Part shown: one piece after another, positions 50,716 to 57,825 of the stretch
How the letters are laid out: every line of letters starts with the position of its first letter
Numbering within the stretch: position 1 is the stretch's first letter
Origin: Micromonospora rifamycinica
Lineage (GTDB): Bacteria; Actinomycetota; Actinomycetes; Mycobacteriales; Micromonosporaceae
Direction: 5' to 3'
Assembly (NCBI RefSeq): GCF_900090265.1
Contig: NZ_LT607752.1
Coordinates: 1,240,001-1,304,000, forward strand
DNA: 64,000 nt
The notes under the pieces: generated by a model
The model's database searches: none
The model's input: the letters and a program-made list of their open reading frames with translations, nothing else
What the model was told of the DNA's origin: nothing
Position numbers and translations under genes: made by a program

Positions 50716-51702
50716 GTGGCCGCCCGCCGACGAACCAGGGTCCGGGCCGCCGGACTCGGGGCGGGTCTGCTGCTGCTCGTCACCGTCGTGGTGCTCAGCG
50801 TAGCCGTCGGCGCGCGACAACTCACCCCCGTCGAGGTCTGGCAGGGCCTGTTCTCCGCCGCCTCCCCCGAGCATGCGGTGGTCCAGCAGATGCGGCTGCC
50901 CCGCACGCTGCTCGGCCTGCTCGCCGGCGCGGCCCTCGGCGTGGCCGGCGCGCTCATGCAGGCACTCACCCGCAACCCGCTCGCCGACCCGGGCCTGCTC
51001 GGCATCAACGCCGGCGCGTCCGCCGCCGTGGCCACCGCCACCGCGCTGTTCGGCGTCGCCACGGTGCGCGGATGGATCTGGTTCGCCCTGCTCGGGGCGG
51101 TGGTCGTCACCGTCGCGGTGCACGCCGTCGGCGGCGGCCGGCAGGCCACCCCGGAGCGGCTGGCGCTGGCCGGCGCCGCCCTCAACGCGGTGCTCTACTC
51201 GTACGTCAGCGCGATGATGCTGCTCGACTCCGCCGCGCTGGACCGGCTGCGGTTCTGGACCGTCGGCTCGCTGGCCACCGCCGACTTCACCACCGTCGGC
51301 ACGGTGGCCCCGTTCATCCTGGCCGGGCTCCTGGTCGGACTGGCCGGGGCCCGCCCGCTCAACGCCCTGGCCCTCGGCGACGACGCGGCCCGCGCCCTCG
51401 GCGCGCGACCCGCCCTGGTCCGGGCCGGCACCGTCACCGCGGTCACCCTGCTCTGCGGCGCGGCCACCGCCGCCTGCGGCCCGATCGTCTTCGTCGGTCT
51501 GCTCGTCCCCCACCTGGTACGCGCGCTGACCGGCCCGGACCTGCGCTGGCTGCTGCCCTACGCGGCGGTGCTCGCACCGGTGCTGCTGCTCGGCGCCGAC
51601 GTGCTCGGCCGGGTCCTCGGTCGACCCGGTGAACTCCAGGTCGGCCTGGTCACCGCCGTGCTCGGCGGGCCGCTGTTCCTGCGTCTGGTGGCCCGCCGAT
51701 GA
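50716..51702 (+). CDS. FecCD-type iron-siderophore permease
   Basis: A 328-residue permease of the FecCD/BtuC family with about ten helices. Typical motifs are LPRTLLGLLAGAALGVAGALMQALTRNPLADPGLLGINAGASAAV near residue 70, and the coupling-helix region GPIVFVGLLVPHLVRALTGPDLRWLLP. GTG at 50716 is the first plausible start after the iron box, with a weak CCGGGG ribosome site; no upstream start codon is in frame. Its stop overlaps the next permease start by 4 bp. Confidence 0.9.
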   Translation: MAARRRTRVRAAGLGAGLLLLVTVVVLSVAVGARQLTPVEVWQGLFSAASPEHAVVQQMRLPRTLLGLLAGAALGVAGALMQALTRNPLADPGLLGINAGASAAVATATALFGVATVRGWIWFALLGAVVVTVAVHAVGGGRQATPERLALAGAALNAVLYSYVSAMMLLDSAALDRLRFWTVGSLATADFTTVGTVAPFILAGLLVGLAGARPLNALALGDDAARALGARPALVRAGTVTAVTLLCGAATAACGPIVFVGLLVPHLVRALTGPDLRWLLPYAAVLAPVLLLGADVLGRVLGRPGELQVGLVTAVLGGPLFLRLVARR

Positions 51703-52799
51703 CCCACACCGGGTCTGCCGGCCCGTCGCCCCACACCGGGTCCACCGGCCCGTCGACCCGCCCCCGCCCGCCGGTGCGGGTGGTCCGGCTCGGCGGAGGA
51801 CGTTCGGTGCGCTGGCGGGGCCGGTCCCTGGCGGTCGGGCTCGGCGTCACCGCCCTGGTCGTCGTCCTCGGGGTGGCCGCGATCGGCGGCGGCGACTACC
51901 CGATGAGCACCGCCGACGTGCTGCGCACCCTCACCGGCGGCGGCACCCCCGCCGAGGACTTCATCGTCGGCGAGCTGCGGCTGCCCCGACTGGTCACCGC
52001 GCTCGGCGTGGGGGCCGCCCTGGCGCTGTCCGGCGCGATCCTCCAGTCCCTGGTCCGCAATCCGCTGGGCAGCCCCGACGTGCTCGGGGTCACCCAGGGC
52101 GCGGCCACCGGCGCGCTGGTCGTGGTGGTGCTCGGCGGCGGCACCCTGCTGCTGTCCGGGGCGGCGCTGCTGGGCGGACTCGCCACCGGCCTGCTGCTGT
52201 GGGCGGTCGCGGGCCGGCACGGCCTGCCCGGCTACCGGCTGGTGCTGGTCGGCATCGGCACCACGGCCATCCTCACCGGCGTCAACGGCTGGCTGCTCAC
52301 CCGGGCGCCGCTGATGGACGCGGCGCGGGCGGTGCTCTGGCTCACCGGCAGCCTCGACGGTCGGGGCTGGGAACAGGCCGTCCCGCTGCTCGGCCTGCTG
52401 GGGCTGCTGACGACGGTGGTGGTCGGCGTGGCCCGGCCGCTGTCCATGATCGAGCTGGGTGACGACACCGCCACCGCGCTCGGCGTGCCGGTGGCCCGGG
52501 TCCGGCGCCTGCTGCTCGCCGCGGCGGTGCTGCTCGCCGCCGGAGCGGCGGCCGCCGCCGGCCCGGTCTCCTTCGTCGCCCTGGTCGCGCCGCACCTGGC
52601 CCGCCGGCTGACCCGGGCACCCGGGCCGAACCTGGCCGCCGCCGCCGGCACCGGAGCGGTGCTGCTGCTCGCCGCCGACCTGGCCGCGCAGCGGGCGGTC
52701 GACGGCCACCAGCTCCCCGTCGGGGTGGTCACCGGCCTGATCGGCGGCGGCTACCTGGTATGGCTGCTCGCCGCGCGACGCCGCGCGGCCCGGATCTGA
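51699..52799 (+). CDS. FecCD-type iron-siderophore permease
   Basis: A 366-residue second permease subunit with a 45-residue polar N-terminus before the first helix. LRLPRLVTALGVGAALALSGAILQSLVRNPLGSPDVLGVTQGAATG and the coupling region GPVSFVALVAPHLARRLTRAP mirror the partner. The pair forms the heterodimeric pore. ATGA overlap with the first permease indicates coupled translation. The extended N-terminus (GSAGPSPHTGSTGPSTRP) is a repeat-like stretch that may be variable. Confidence 0.9.
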   Translation: MTHTGSAGPSPHTGSTGPSTRPRPPVRVVRLGGGRSVRWRGRSLAVGLGVTALVVVLGVAAIGGGDYPMSTADVLRTLTGGGTPAEDFIVGELRLPRLVTALGVGAALALSGAILQSLVRNPLGSPDVLGVTQGAATGALVVVVLGGGTLLLSGAALLGGLATGLLLWAVAGRHGLPGYRLVLVGIGTTAILTGVNGWLLTRAPLMDAARAVLWLTGSLDGRGWEQAVPLLGLLGLLTTVVVGVARPLSMIELGDDTATALGVPVARVRRLLLAAAVLLAAGAAAAAGPVSFVALVAPHLARRLTRAPGPNLAAAAGTGAVLLLAADLAAQRAVDGHQLPVGVVTGLIGGGYLVWLLAARRRAARI

Positions 52800-52809
52800 G
52801 GAGGACGTG

Positions 52810-53631
52810 GTGACACCGGAGAGTCGGCTGGGCGGGGTCGGACTGACCCTGGCCTACGATCGCCGGGTGGTGGCCCGGGACCTGTCGGTGGCCGTACCCG
52901 ACCGGTCGTTCACGGTGGTGATCGGCCCCAACGCCTGCGGCAAGTCCACCCTGCTGCGCGCCCTGGCCCGGACGCTGCGACCGGCCGCCGGGACGGTGCT
53001 GCTCGACGGCCGGGACATCCACTCGCTGCGCTCCCGGGAGGTGGCCCGCACCCTCGGCCTGCTGCCGCAGTCGTCGGTCGCGCCGGAGGGCATCACGGTG
53101 GCCGACCTGGTCGCCCGGGGCCGCTACCCGCACCAGGGCCTGCTCCGTCAGTGGTCCACCGAGGACGAGCAGGTGGTGACCCGGTCGATGGCCGCCACCG
53201 GCGTCGGCGAGCTGGCCGACCGGCCCGTCGACGAGCTGTCCGGTGGGCAGCGGCAACGGGTCTGGATCGCGATGGCGCTGGCCCAGCAGACCGACCTGCT
53301 GCTGCTCGACGAACCCACCACCTACCTGGACGTCGCCCACCAGATCGAGGTGCTCGACCTGTGTGCCCGGCTGCACGAGGAGCAGGGCCGGACCCTGGTC
53401 GCGGTGCTGCACGACCTGCACCACGCGGCCCGGTACGCCACCCACCTGATCGCCCTGCGCGACGGTCGGGTGGTGGCCCAGGGCGACCCCCGCGAGGTGG
53501 TCACCGCCGCCCTCGTCGAGGAGGTGTTCGGGCTGCCCTGCCGGATCGTCGAGGACCCGGAGACCGGCACCCCGCTGGTCGTCCCCCGGGCCCGGCGGCG
53601 CGGTCAGTCCGGGCCGGTGACCGCGGGGTAG
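52810..53631 (+). CDS. Iron-siderophore ABC transporter ATPase (FecE type)
   Basis: A 273-residue ATPase with Walker A GPNACGKST, signature LSGGQRQRV, Walker B LLLLDEPTTYLD and switch His in AVLHDLHHAA. The Leu-Pro-Gln Q-loop segment and DVAHQIEVLDL match siderophore-type importers. GTG at 52810 gives a 5-bp spacing from GGAGG; the adjacent in-frame GTG at 52807 is too close. Its 3' end overlaps the convergent GerMN lipoprotein gene by 28 bp, unusual and possibly leading to transcriptional interference. Confidence 0.9.
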   Translation: MTPESRLGGVGLTLAYDRRVVARDLSVAVPDRSFTVVIGPNACGKSTLLRALARTLRPAAGTVLLDGRDIHSLRSREVARTLGLLPQSSVAPEGITVADLVARGRYPHQGLLRQWSTEDEQVVTRSMAATGVGELADRPVDELSGGQRQRVWIAMALAQQTDLLLLDEPTTYLDVAHQIEVLDLCARLHEEQGRTLVAVLHDLHHAARYATHLIALRDGRVVAQGDPREVVTAALVEEVFGLPCRIVEDPETGTPLVVPRARRRGQSGPVTAG

Positions 53632-54206
53632 TCGGCGGCGGTCAACGGGCCGGCCGACAGCGAGCCGTCGGCCCGGGGCACCTCCAGCGGCCCACCGCGC
53701 AGCAGGAACGACACCCCGGAGACGTCGGCGCGACTGTCCAGGGTGCAGACGATCTGCCCGTACGCCAGCACCTCGTCGCTGCGACCGGACTCCTCCCCCA
53801 GCGGCTCGACCTCCACGTGCGCCCGCCCGTCGACCAGCCGCGCGCCCAGCACGTGCACCGCGCCCGGCAGGGCGGTGCCGAGGCCGGCCGCCCGCTCGGC
53901 CTGGGTGGGGCCGGCCAGCAGCCGACGCAGGTGCCCGTCCACCCCACCGGCGGCGTCGACCTGCCGGACCGTCCGGACCAGGCGCCCGTCGCGGACCAGG
54001 CAGAACGCCTGCTCCACCCGGCCCGGGACGCTGCTGGCGGCCGGAGCGGCGGGAGGCCCGAACGGCGGTTCGACGCCCCGGGGCCGGTCGTCGACCGGCA
54101 CCCCGCACCCGGCCGGCAGCAGCAGCGCCACCACCGGCAGCAGCACCCACCACCGCACCGACGGCGGCACCCGCCGGTACGCGCCCCGGCCGCCGCGCCC
54201 GGTCAC
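53604..54206 (-). CDS. GerMN-domain lipoprotein of a two-component operon
   Basis: A 200-residue lipoprotein (lipobox LPAGC, Cys34) with a GerMN-like domain: VDGHLRRLLAGPTQAERAAGLGTALP and VHVLGARLVDGRAHVEVEPLG, then AYGQIVCTLDSRADVSGVSFLL. The GerMN fold is seen in LpqB-type lipoproteins beside histidine kinases. GTG at 54206 overlaps the kinase stop (GTGA). By analogy to the LpqB-MtrAB or CseA-CseBC systems it may modulate the sensor kinase from the outer side of the membrane. This is inference from gene order and domain. Confidence 0.78.
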   Translation of the reverse strand: MTGRGGRGAYRRVPPSVRWWVLLPVVALLLPAGCGVPVDDRPRGVEPPFGPPAAPAASSVPGRVEQAFCLVRDGRLVRTVRQVDAAGGVDGHLRRLLAGPTQAERAAGLGTALPGAVHVLGARLVDGRAHVEVEPLGEESGRSDEVLAYGQIVCTLDSRADVSGVSFLLRGGPLEVPRADGSLSAGPLTAADYPAVTGPD

Positions 54207-55558
54207 GTCCGGCTCCCCGGCAGCTCCACCCGGAACCGGGCACCGCCGCCGGGCCGGTCGCCGACCGAGGCCCGGCCGCCGTGGGCGGCCGCATGCTGGG
54301 CGACCAGCGCCAGCCCCAGCCCGGTACCGTCCCCGCCGGCCCGGTCGTGTGCCGCCCGCCCCCGGACGAACCGGTCGAAGACCACCTCCCGGTCGGCCAC
54401 CGGCACCCCCGGACCCTCGTCGTCGACCTCCACCATCCCGACCCCGTCGCGGACCCAGAGCCGCACCGCGACCGGGCCGCCGCCGTAGCGGACCGCGTTG
54501 TCCAGCAGGTTCACCAGCACCTGCTCCACCCGCCGGGGGTCCACCGACCAGAGTCCCGGCGGGGGCGGGCCGGCGTCCACCAGCGACTCGGGCAACCCCC
54601 GCCCCCGGCACACCGCCCGGGCCAGCGCCAGCACGTCGACCTCCTCCCGCTGCACCGGCCGGTCGCTGCGGGCCAGTTCGATCAGGTCGTTGACCAGCCG
54701 CTGGAACCGGGTGATCTCCTCGCTGACCAGGCCGGCGGCGGTGGCCGTGCGATCGTCCAACCCGTCCCGACGCCGGGACAGCACGCTCGCCGCCGCCGAC
54801 AGCGTCTGCAACGGTGAGCGCAGCTCGTGGGCGACGTCGGCGGCGAACCGGCGGTCCCGTTCGATCCGCACCGCCACCTGGTCGACCATCCGGTTGAACG
54901 AGGTGGAGAGCCGGGCCAGGTCCGGGTCGGTGCCGGGGGCGAGCCGGGCGGTGACGTCCCCCGCCGCGATCTTCTCGGCCGCGTCGGCCACCGCCGTCAA
55001 CGGCCGTAACCCGTGCCGGGTGGCGTACCAGCCCAGTGCCGCACCGGAGCCGGCCACGGTGACCGCCACCACGGTCAGCGCCAACGCCAGCACCTGGAAC
55101 GTCTGCTCCAGCTCCCGCAGCGAGGTGATCTCGTAGTAGCCGGTCGACTCCGCCAGCGGCACCCCGACCAGCAGGGCGGGCTGCCCCTCGACCCGGATCC
55201 GCTGCACCCCCGGCTCGCCGTCGGTGACCATCGCCATCAGCCCGGCCGGCACCGCGCCGGACGGCCCCTCGTCGGCTGTCCGGGCGTACCAGCGGCCGTC
55301 GCGGTACACCAGCGCCCGACGGCTGCCACCGGTGTCCAGGGTGCGCAGCACCTCGTAGACGTCCGGGGTGTCGGTGTCCAGACCGGCGCGGACCACCGCC
55401 GCGTCGAAGTACGCCGCCCGCAGCGCGGTCCGCTCCCGCTCGTCGAGCAACGAGCGTCGCACCAGCTCGTACGAGATCAGCGCCATCAGCGCCGACAGCA
55501 GCAGCGCACCGACCGCGAACGCGGCGGTGACCCGGGCCCGCAGGCCGAGCCGCCTCAT
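54203..55558 (-). CDS. Sensor histidine kinase
   Basis: A 451-residue membrane kinase: two helices (about 8-30 and 155-180) enclose an extracytoplasmic sensor domain of about 120 residues, followed by a HAMP linker (RHGLRPLTAVADAAEKIAAGDVTARL), phosphoacceptor His244 in ADVAHELRSPL, the N box (VNLLDNAVRYG) and G boxes (VDDEGPGVP, GTGLGLAL). It is the sensor of the response regulator encoded just upstream, with which it shares an ATGA overlap. The stimulus is unknown; cell-envelope stress is plausible given the lipoprotein partner. Confidence 0.92.
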   Translation of the reverse strand: MRRLGLRARVTAAFAVGALLLSALMALISYELVRRSLLDERERTALRAAYFDAAVVRAGLDTDTPDVYEVLRTLDTGGSRRALVYRDGRWYARTADEGPSGAVPAGLMAMVTDGEPGVQRIRVEGQPALLVGVPLAESTGYYEITSLRELEQTFQVLALALTVVAVTVAGSGAALGWYATRHGLRPLTAVADAAEKIAAGDVTARLAPGTDPDLARLSTSFNRMVDQVAVRIERDRRFAADVAHELRSPLQTLSAAASVLSRRRDGLDDRTATAAGLVSEEITRFQRLVNDLIELARSDRPVQREEVDVLALARAVCRGRGLPESLVDAGPPPPGLWSVDPRRVEQVLVNLLDNAVRYGGGPVAVRLWVRDGVGMVEVDDEGPGVPVADREVVFDRFVRGRAAHDRAGGDGTGLGLALVAQHAAAHGGRASVGDRPGGGARFRVELPGSRT

Positions 55559-56241
55559 CGTTGCAGCTTGTAGCCGAGGCCCCGCAGGGTGACCAGGTGC
55601 CGGGGGTTGGCCGGATCGGCCTCGATCTTCTGCCGCAGCCGGCCCACGTGCACGTCGACCAGCCGCTCGTCGCCGGTCTCGTAGCCCCACACCCGGCTGA
55701 GCAGCTGCTGCCGGGACAGCACCCGCCCGGCGTGCTCGGCCAGCTCGCAGAGCAACCGGAACTCGGTCCGGGTCACCGGCACGGGCCGCCCGGCCCGGCG
55801 TACCTCACCGGCCTCCGGGCTGATCTCCAGCGCGCCGAAGGCCAGCACCGGCACCGTCGCCGCGGTCACCGACACGACGCTGCGGCCCCGGCGGCGCAGT
55901 GCCCGCAGCCGGGCCGAGAGTTCCTTGATGGCGACCGGCTTGACCAGGTAGTCGTCCGCGCCGGCCTCCAGCGCGGCGACGATGTCGTGGGTGTCGTCGC
56001 GGGCGCTGACCACCACGATCGGCACGTCGTCGTGGCGGCGCAACTGCCTGATGCACTCGAAGCCGTCCAGGCCGGGCAGCATCAGGTCCACCAGCACGTA
56101 GTCGGCGGTGTCCTGCCGCTGCGCCCGCAGCCCCTCCTCGGCCGTGGCCGCCCCGCGCGCCAGGTAGCCCTCGTCCTCCAGGGCCAGCAGCAGCGCCAGA
56201 CGGATCCGGTCGTCGTCCTCGATCACCAGTACGCCCGCCAT
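55555..56241 (-). CDS. OmpR-family response regulator
   Basis: A 228-residue regulator: receiver domain VLVIEDDDRIRL with phospho-Asp52 in VLVDLMLPGLDG and Lys101 in YLVKP, followed by a winged-helix DNA-binding domain (FRLLCELAEHAGRVLSRQQLLSRVWGYETGDERLVDVHVGRLRQKIE). The ATG at 56241 lacks an obvious ribosome site; it is fixed by the receiver domain start. It is the first gene of the operon with the kinase and GerMN lipoprotein. An inverted repeat TGTCA-CGCAAC-TGACA upstream is a candidate autoregulatory site. Confidence 0.92.
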   Translation of the reverse strand: MAGVLVIEDDDRIRLALLLALEDEGYLARGAATAEEGLRAQRQDTADYVLVDLMLPGLDGFECIRQLRRHDDVPIVVVSARDDTHDIVAALEAGADDYLVKPVAIKELSARLRALRRRGRSVVSVTAATVPVLAFGALEISPEAGEVRRAGRPVPVTRTEFRLLCELAEHAGRVLSRQQLLSRVWGYETGDERLVDVHVGRLRQKIEADPANPRHLVTLRGLGYKLQR

Positions 56242-56301
56242 CGGCAAATCGTGCCCGGTGCGCTCCGGCGATGACGACCCGCCTACGGGGTACGCGAAAT
56301 T

Positions 56302-56317
56302 TGTCACGCAACTGACA
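56302..56317. promoter_or_regulatory. Inverted repeat upstream of the two-component operon
   Basis: TGTCA (56302-56306) and TGACA (56313-56317) are perfect arms around CGCAAC, 61 bp before the response-regulator start and 74 bp before the divergent STAS gene. OmpR-type regulators prefer direct repeats, so binding by another regulator is possible. Confidence 0.45.
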
Positions 56318-56390
56318 TACGTCTGCGCGGCCCCCGCCAACCTCGCCCAGCAGGCTGGAATCCGGACAGCGAACCGGAAGGAGGGCGATC

Positions 56391-56789
56391 GTGGGAGCGT
56401 CCCGCCCGGAGTGCACCGTACCGCTGGTGGAGGTGTGCGTCACCGACGACCTGGACCTGGCCGCGCTGGCCCGGTCCCGGCAGGTCTTCGACCGGCTCGT
56501 CGAGCTGCGCCCGGCACACGTGGTGGTGGACCTCTCGGCATGCCGGCACCTCGACGCCGCCGCCGTCGGGCTGCTGCTCGACGTGCACCGGCAGCTGACC
56601 CGCCACGGCGGCGTGCTGACGCTGCGGGATCCCAGCCCCCGGGCGATGCGCGTGCTGAGCGCCGCCCGGGTGTCCCGGGTGCTGCCCATGGTCACCACCC
56701 CGAGGGCACTGTCGGTGGACGGCGGTCTGGTCCCGCCGGCCGTCCACCGGCAGCCCGCCCCGCCCCGGCTGCGGGAGCACAGCCGGTGA
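56391..56789 (+). CDS. STAS-domain protein lacking the phosphorylatable serine
   Basis: A 132-residue SpoIIAA-like STAS protein ([57 protein letters not shown]). Where anti-anti-sigma factors have the DSSG phosphorylation motif, this protein reads DAAA (residues 55-58), so it cannot be switched off by phosphorylation in the usual way. The C-terminal 40 residues are a Pro/Arg-rich tail. GTG at 56391 has GGAAGGAGG upstream. Its stop overlaps the membrane-protein start (GTGA). Confidence 0.82.
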   Translation: MGASRPECTVPLVEVCVTDDLDLAALARSRQVFDRLVELRPAHVVVDLSACRHLDAAAVGLLLDVHRQLTRHGGVLTLRDPSPRAMRVLSAARVSRVLPMVTTPRALSVDGGLVPPAVHRQPAPPRLREHSR

Positions 56790-57055
56790 GCGGCACCGGG
56801 ATCGTCGCCGCCGTCGTGGTCGGGCTCGTGATCGGCGCGCTGGGCCGGCTCGTCGTCCCCGGCCGCACCCAGCTGCCGCTCTGGCTCACCCTCGCCGTCG
56901 GCCTGGTCGCCGCGCTGCTCGGCACCATCCTGAGCCGGCTGGTCGGCATCGACGGCGACGGCTACACGCTGCGGCAGCTGATCGTGCAGGTCGGCCTGGC
57001 CGGGGTCGCCGTGGCGCTGGTCGTCGGGACCGCCGGCGGCCGTGCCGAGCGCTGA
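56786..57055 (+). CDS. GlsB/YeaQ-type small membrane protein
   Basis: An 89-residue protein with three hydrophobic helices and the GLVIGALGRLVVPGRTQLPL motif of the transglycosylase-associated/GlsB-YeaQ family of stress-related membrane proteins. Their biochemical role is not settled. GTG overlaps the STAS stop by 4 bp, so expression is linked to the STAS gene. No catalytic residues are apparent. Confidence 0.75.
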   Translation: MSGTGIVAAVVVGLVIGALGRLVVPGRTQLPLWLTLAVGLVAALLGTILSRLVGIDGDGYTLRQLIVQVGLAGVAVALVVGTAGGRAER

Positions 57056-57161
57056 CCCACCCGATCCGGTCGTGACCCGGCGCGCGGGGTGTCCGGTCGA
57101 CCACCGCGCGCCGGGCCACGACCACCGGGCCACCGACGTCGACCCTTCAAGGAGGAGACCG

Positions 57162-57767
57162 ATGACCGTCGTACCGGACGACCCGCTGATGACGCTGATC
57201 TGCGACAGCTGCGGGACGGTGGCGAGCGGCCCGGCCTGCGTCCTGCCCGACGCCGAGGTGGTCTGGACGTTCGTCGCCGAGCAGGGCTGGACCGGTTCCC
57301 CGTTCGCCACCGGCCCGCACCGCTGCCCCCGCTGCGAACTCCTGCCGGCACCGGCGCCGCAGGCCCGCGCGCCGCGCCGCGCCGACCCGCTCGGTGTGCT
57401 CGGCGTCGAGCACCTGGACGAGGTGGCGATCGTCACCGCCGCCGGGGACCTGGACATCGCCACCGGCGACGACCTGCACGGGGTACTGGCGGAGGCGGTC
57501 GACGCCGACCGGCACGTGGTGGTCGACCTGGTCCGGGTGCACCTGATCGACTCCACCGCGCTCGGGGTGCTGGTCCGGGCCCGGCAGGAGGCCCGGCACC
57601 GCGGCCGGCGGCTCAGCCTCGCCGGGCCGTCCCGGTTCGTCCGCACCGTGCTGCACACCATGCGGCTGGACCGGGTCTTCCCGGTCTTCGACACCCGCCG
57701 GGACGCGGTGGACTGGTCCCGGTCCGCCGGGTCCGACCGCTCCCCGGTCAGGAGCACGGCACGGTGA
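57162..57767 (+). CDS. Zinc-ribbon plus STAS-domain protein
   Basis: A 201-residue protein with an N-terminal four-Cys zinc ribbon (Cys14/Cys17, Cys55/Cys58) and a C-terminal STAS domain (VAIVTAAGDLDIATGDDLHGVLAEAVDADRHVVVDLVRVHLIDSTALGVLVRARQEA). Here the phospho-site is intact (Asp130-Ser131-Thr132), unlike in the upstream STAS gene. AAGGAGG precedes the ATG. Fusion of a metal ribbon to an anti-anti-sigma domain suggests a redox or metal input to a sigma-factor switch; this is inference. Confidence 0.85.
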   Translation: MTVVPDDPLMTLICDSCGTVASGPACVLPDAEVVWTFVAEQGWTGSPFATGPHRCPRCELLPAPAPQARAPRRADPLGVLGVEHLDEVAIVTAAGDLDIATGDDLHGVLAEAVDADRHVVVDLVRVHLIDSTALGVLVRARQEARHRGRRLSLAGPSRFVRTVLHTMRLDRVFPVFDTRRDAVDWSRSAGSDRSPVRSTAR

Positions 57768-57784
57768 TGCCGGGGCTGCGGCCC

Positions 57785-57809
57785 GACGGGCCCGGTTCCG
57801 CCGGGCGTC
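57785..57809. terminator. Hairpin between convergent genes
   Basis: GACG-GG-CCCGG and CCGGG-CGTC pair around TTCCG with a two-base bulge, in the 58-bp gap between the STAS gene and the convergent sulfatase-fold gene. Confidence 0.4.
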
Positions 57810-57825
57810 CCGCGTCACAGGGGTG

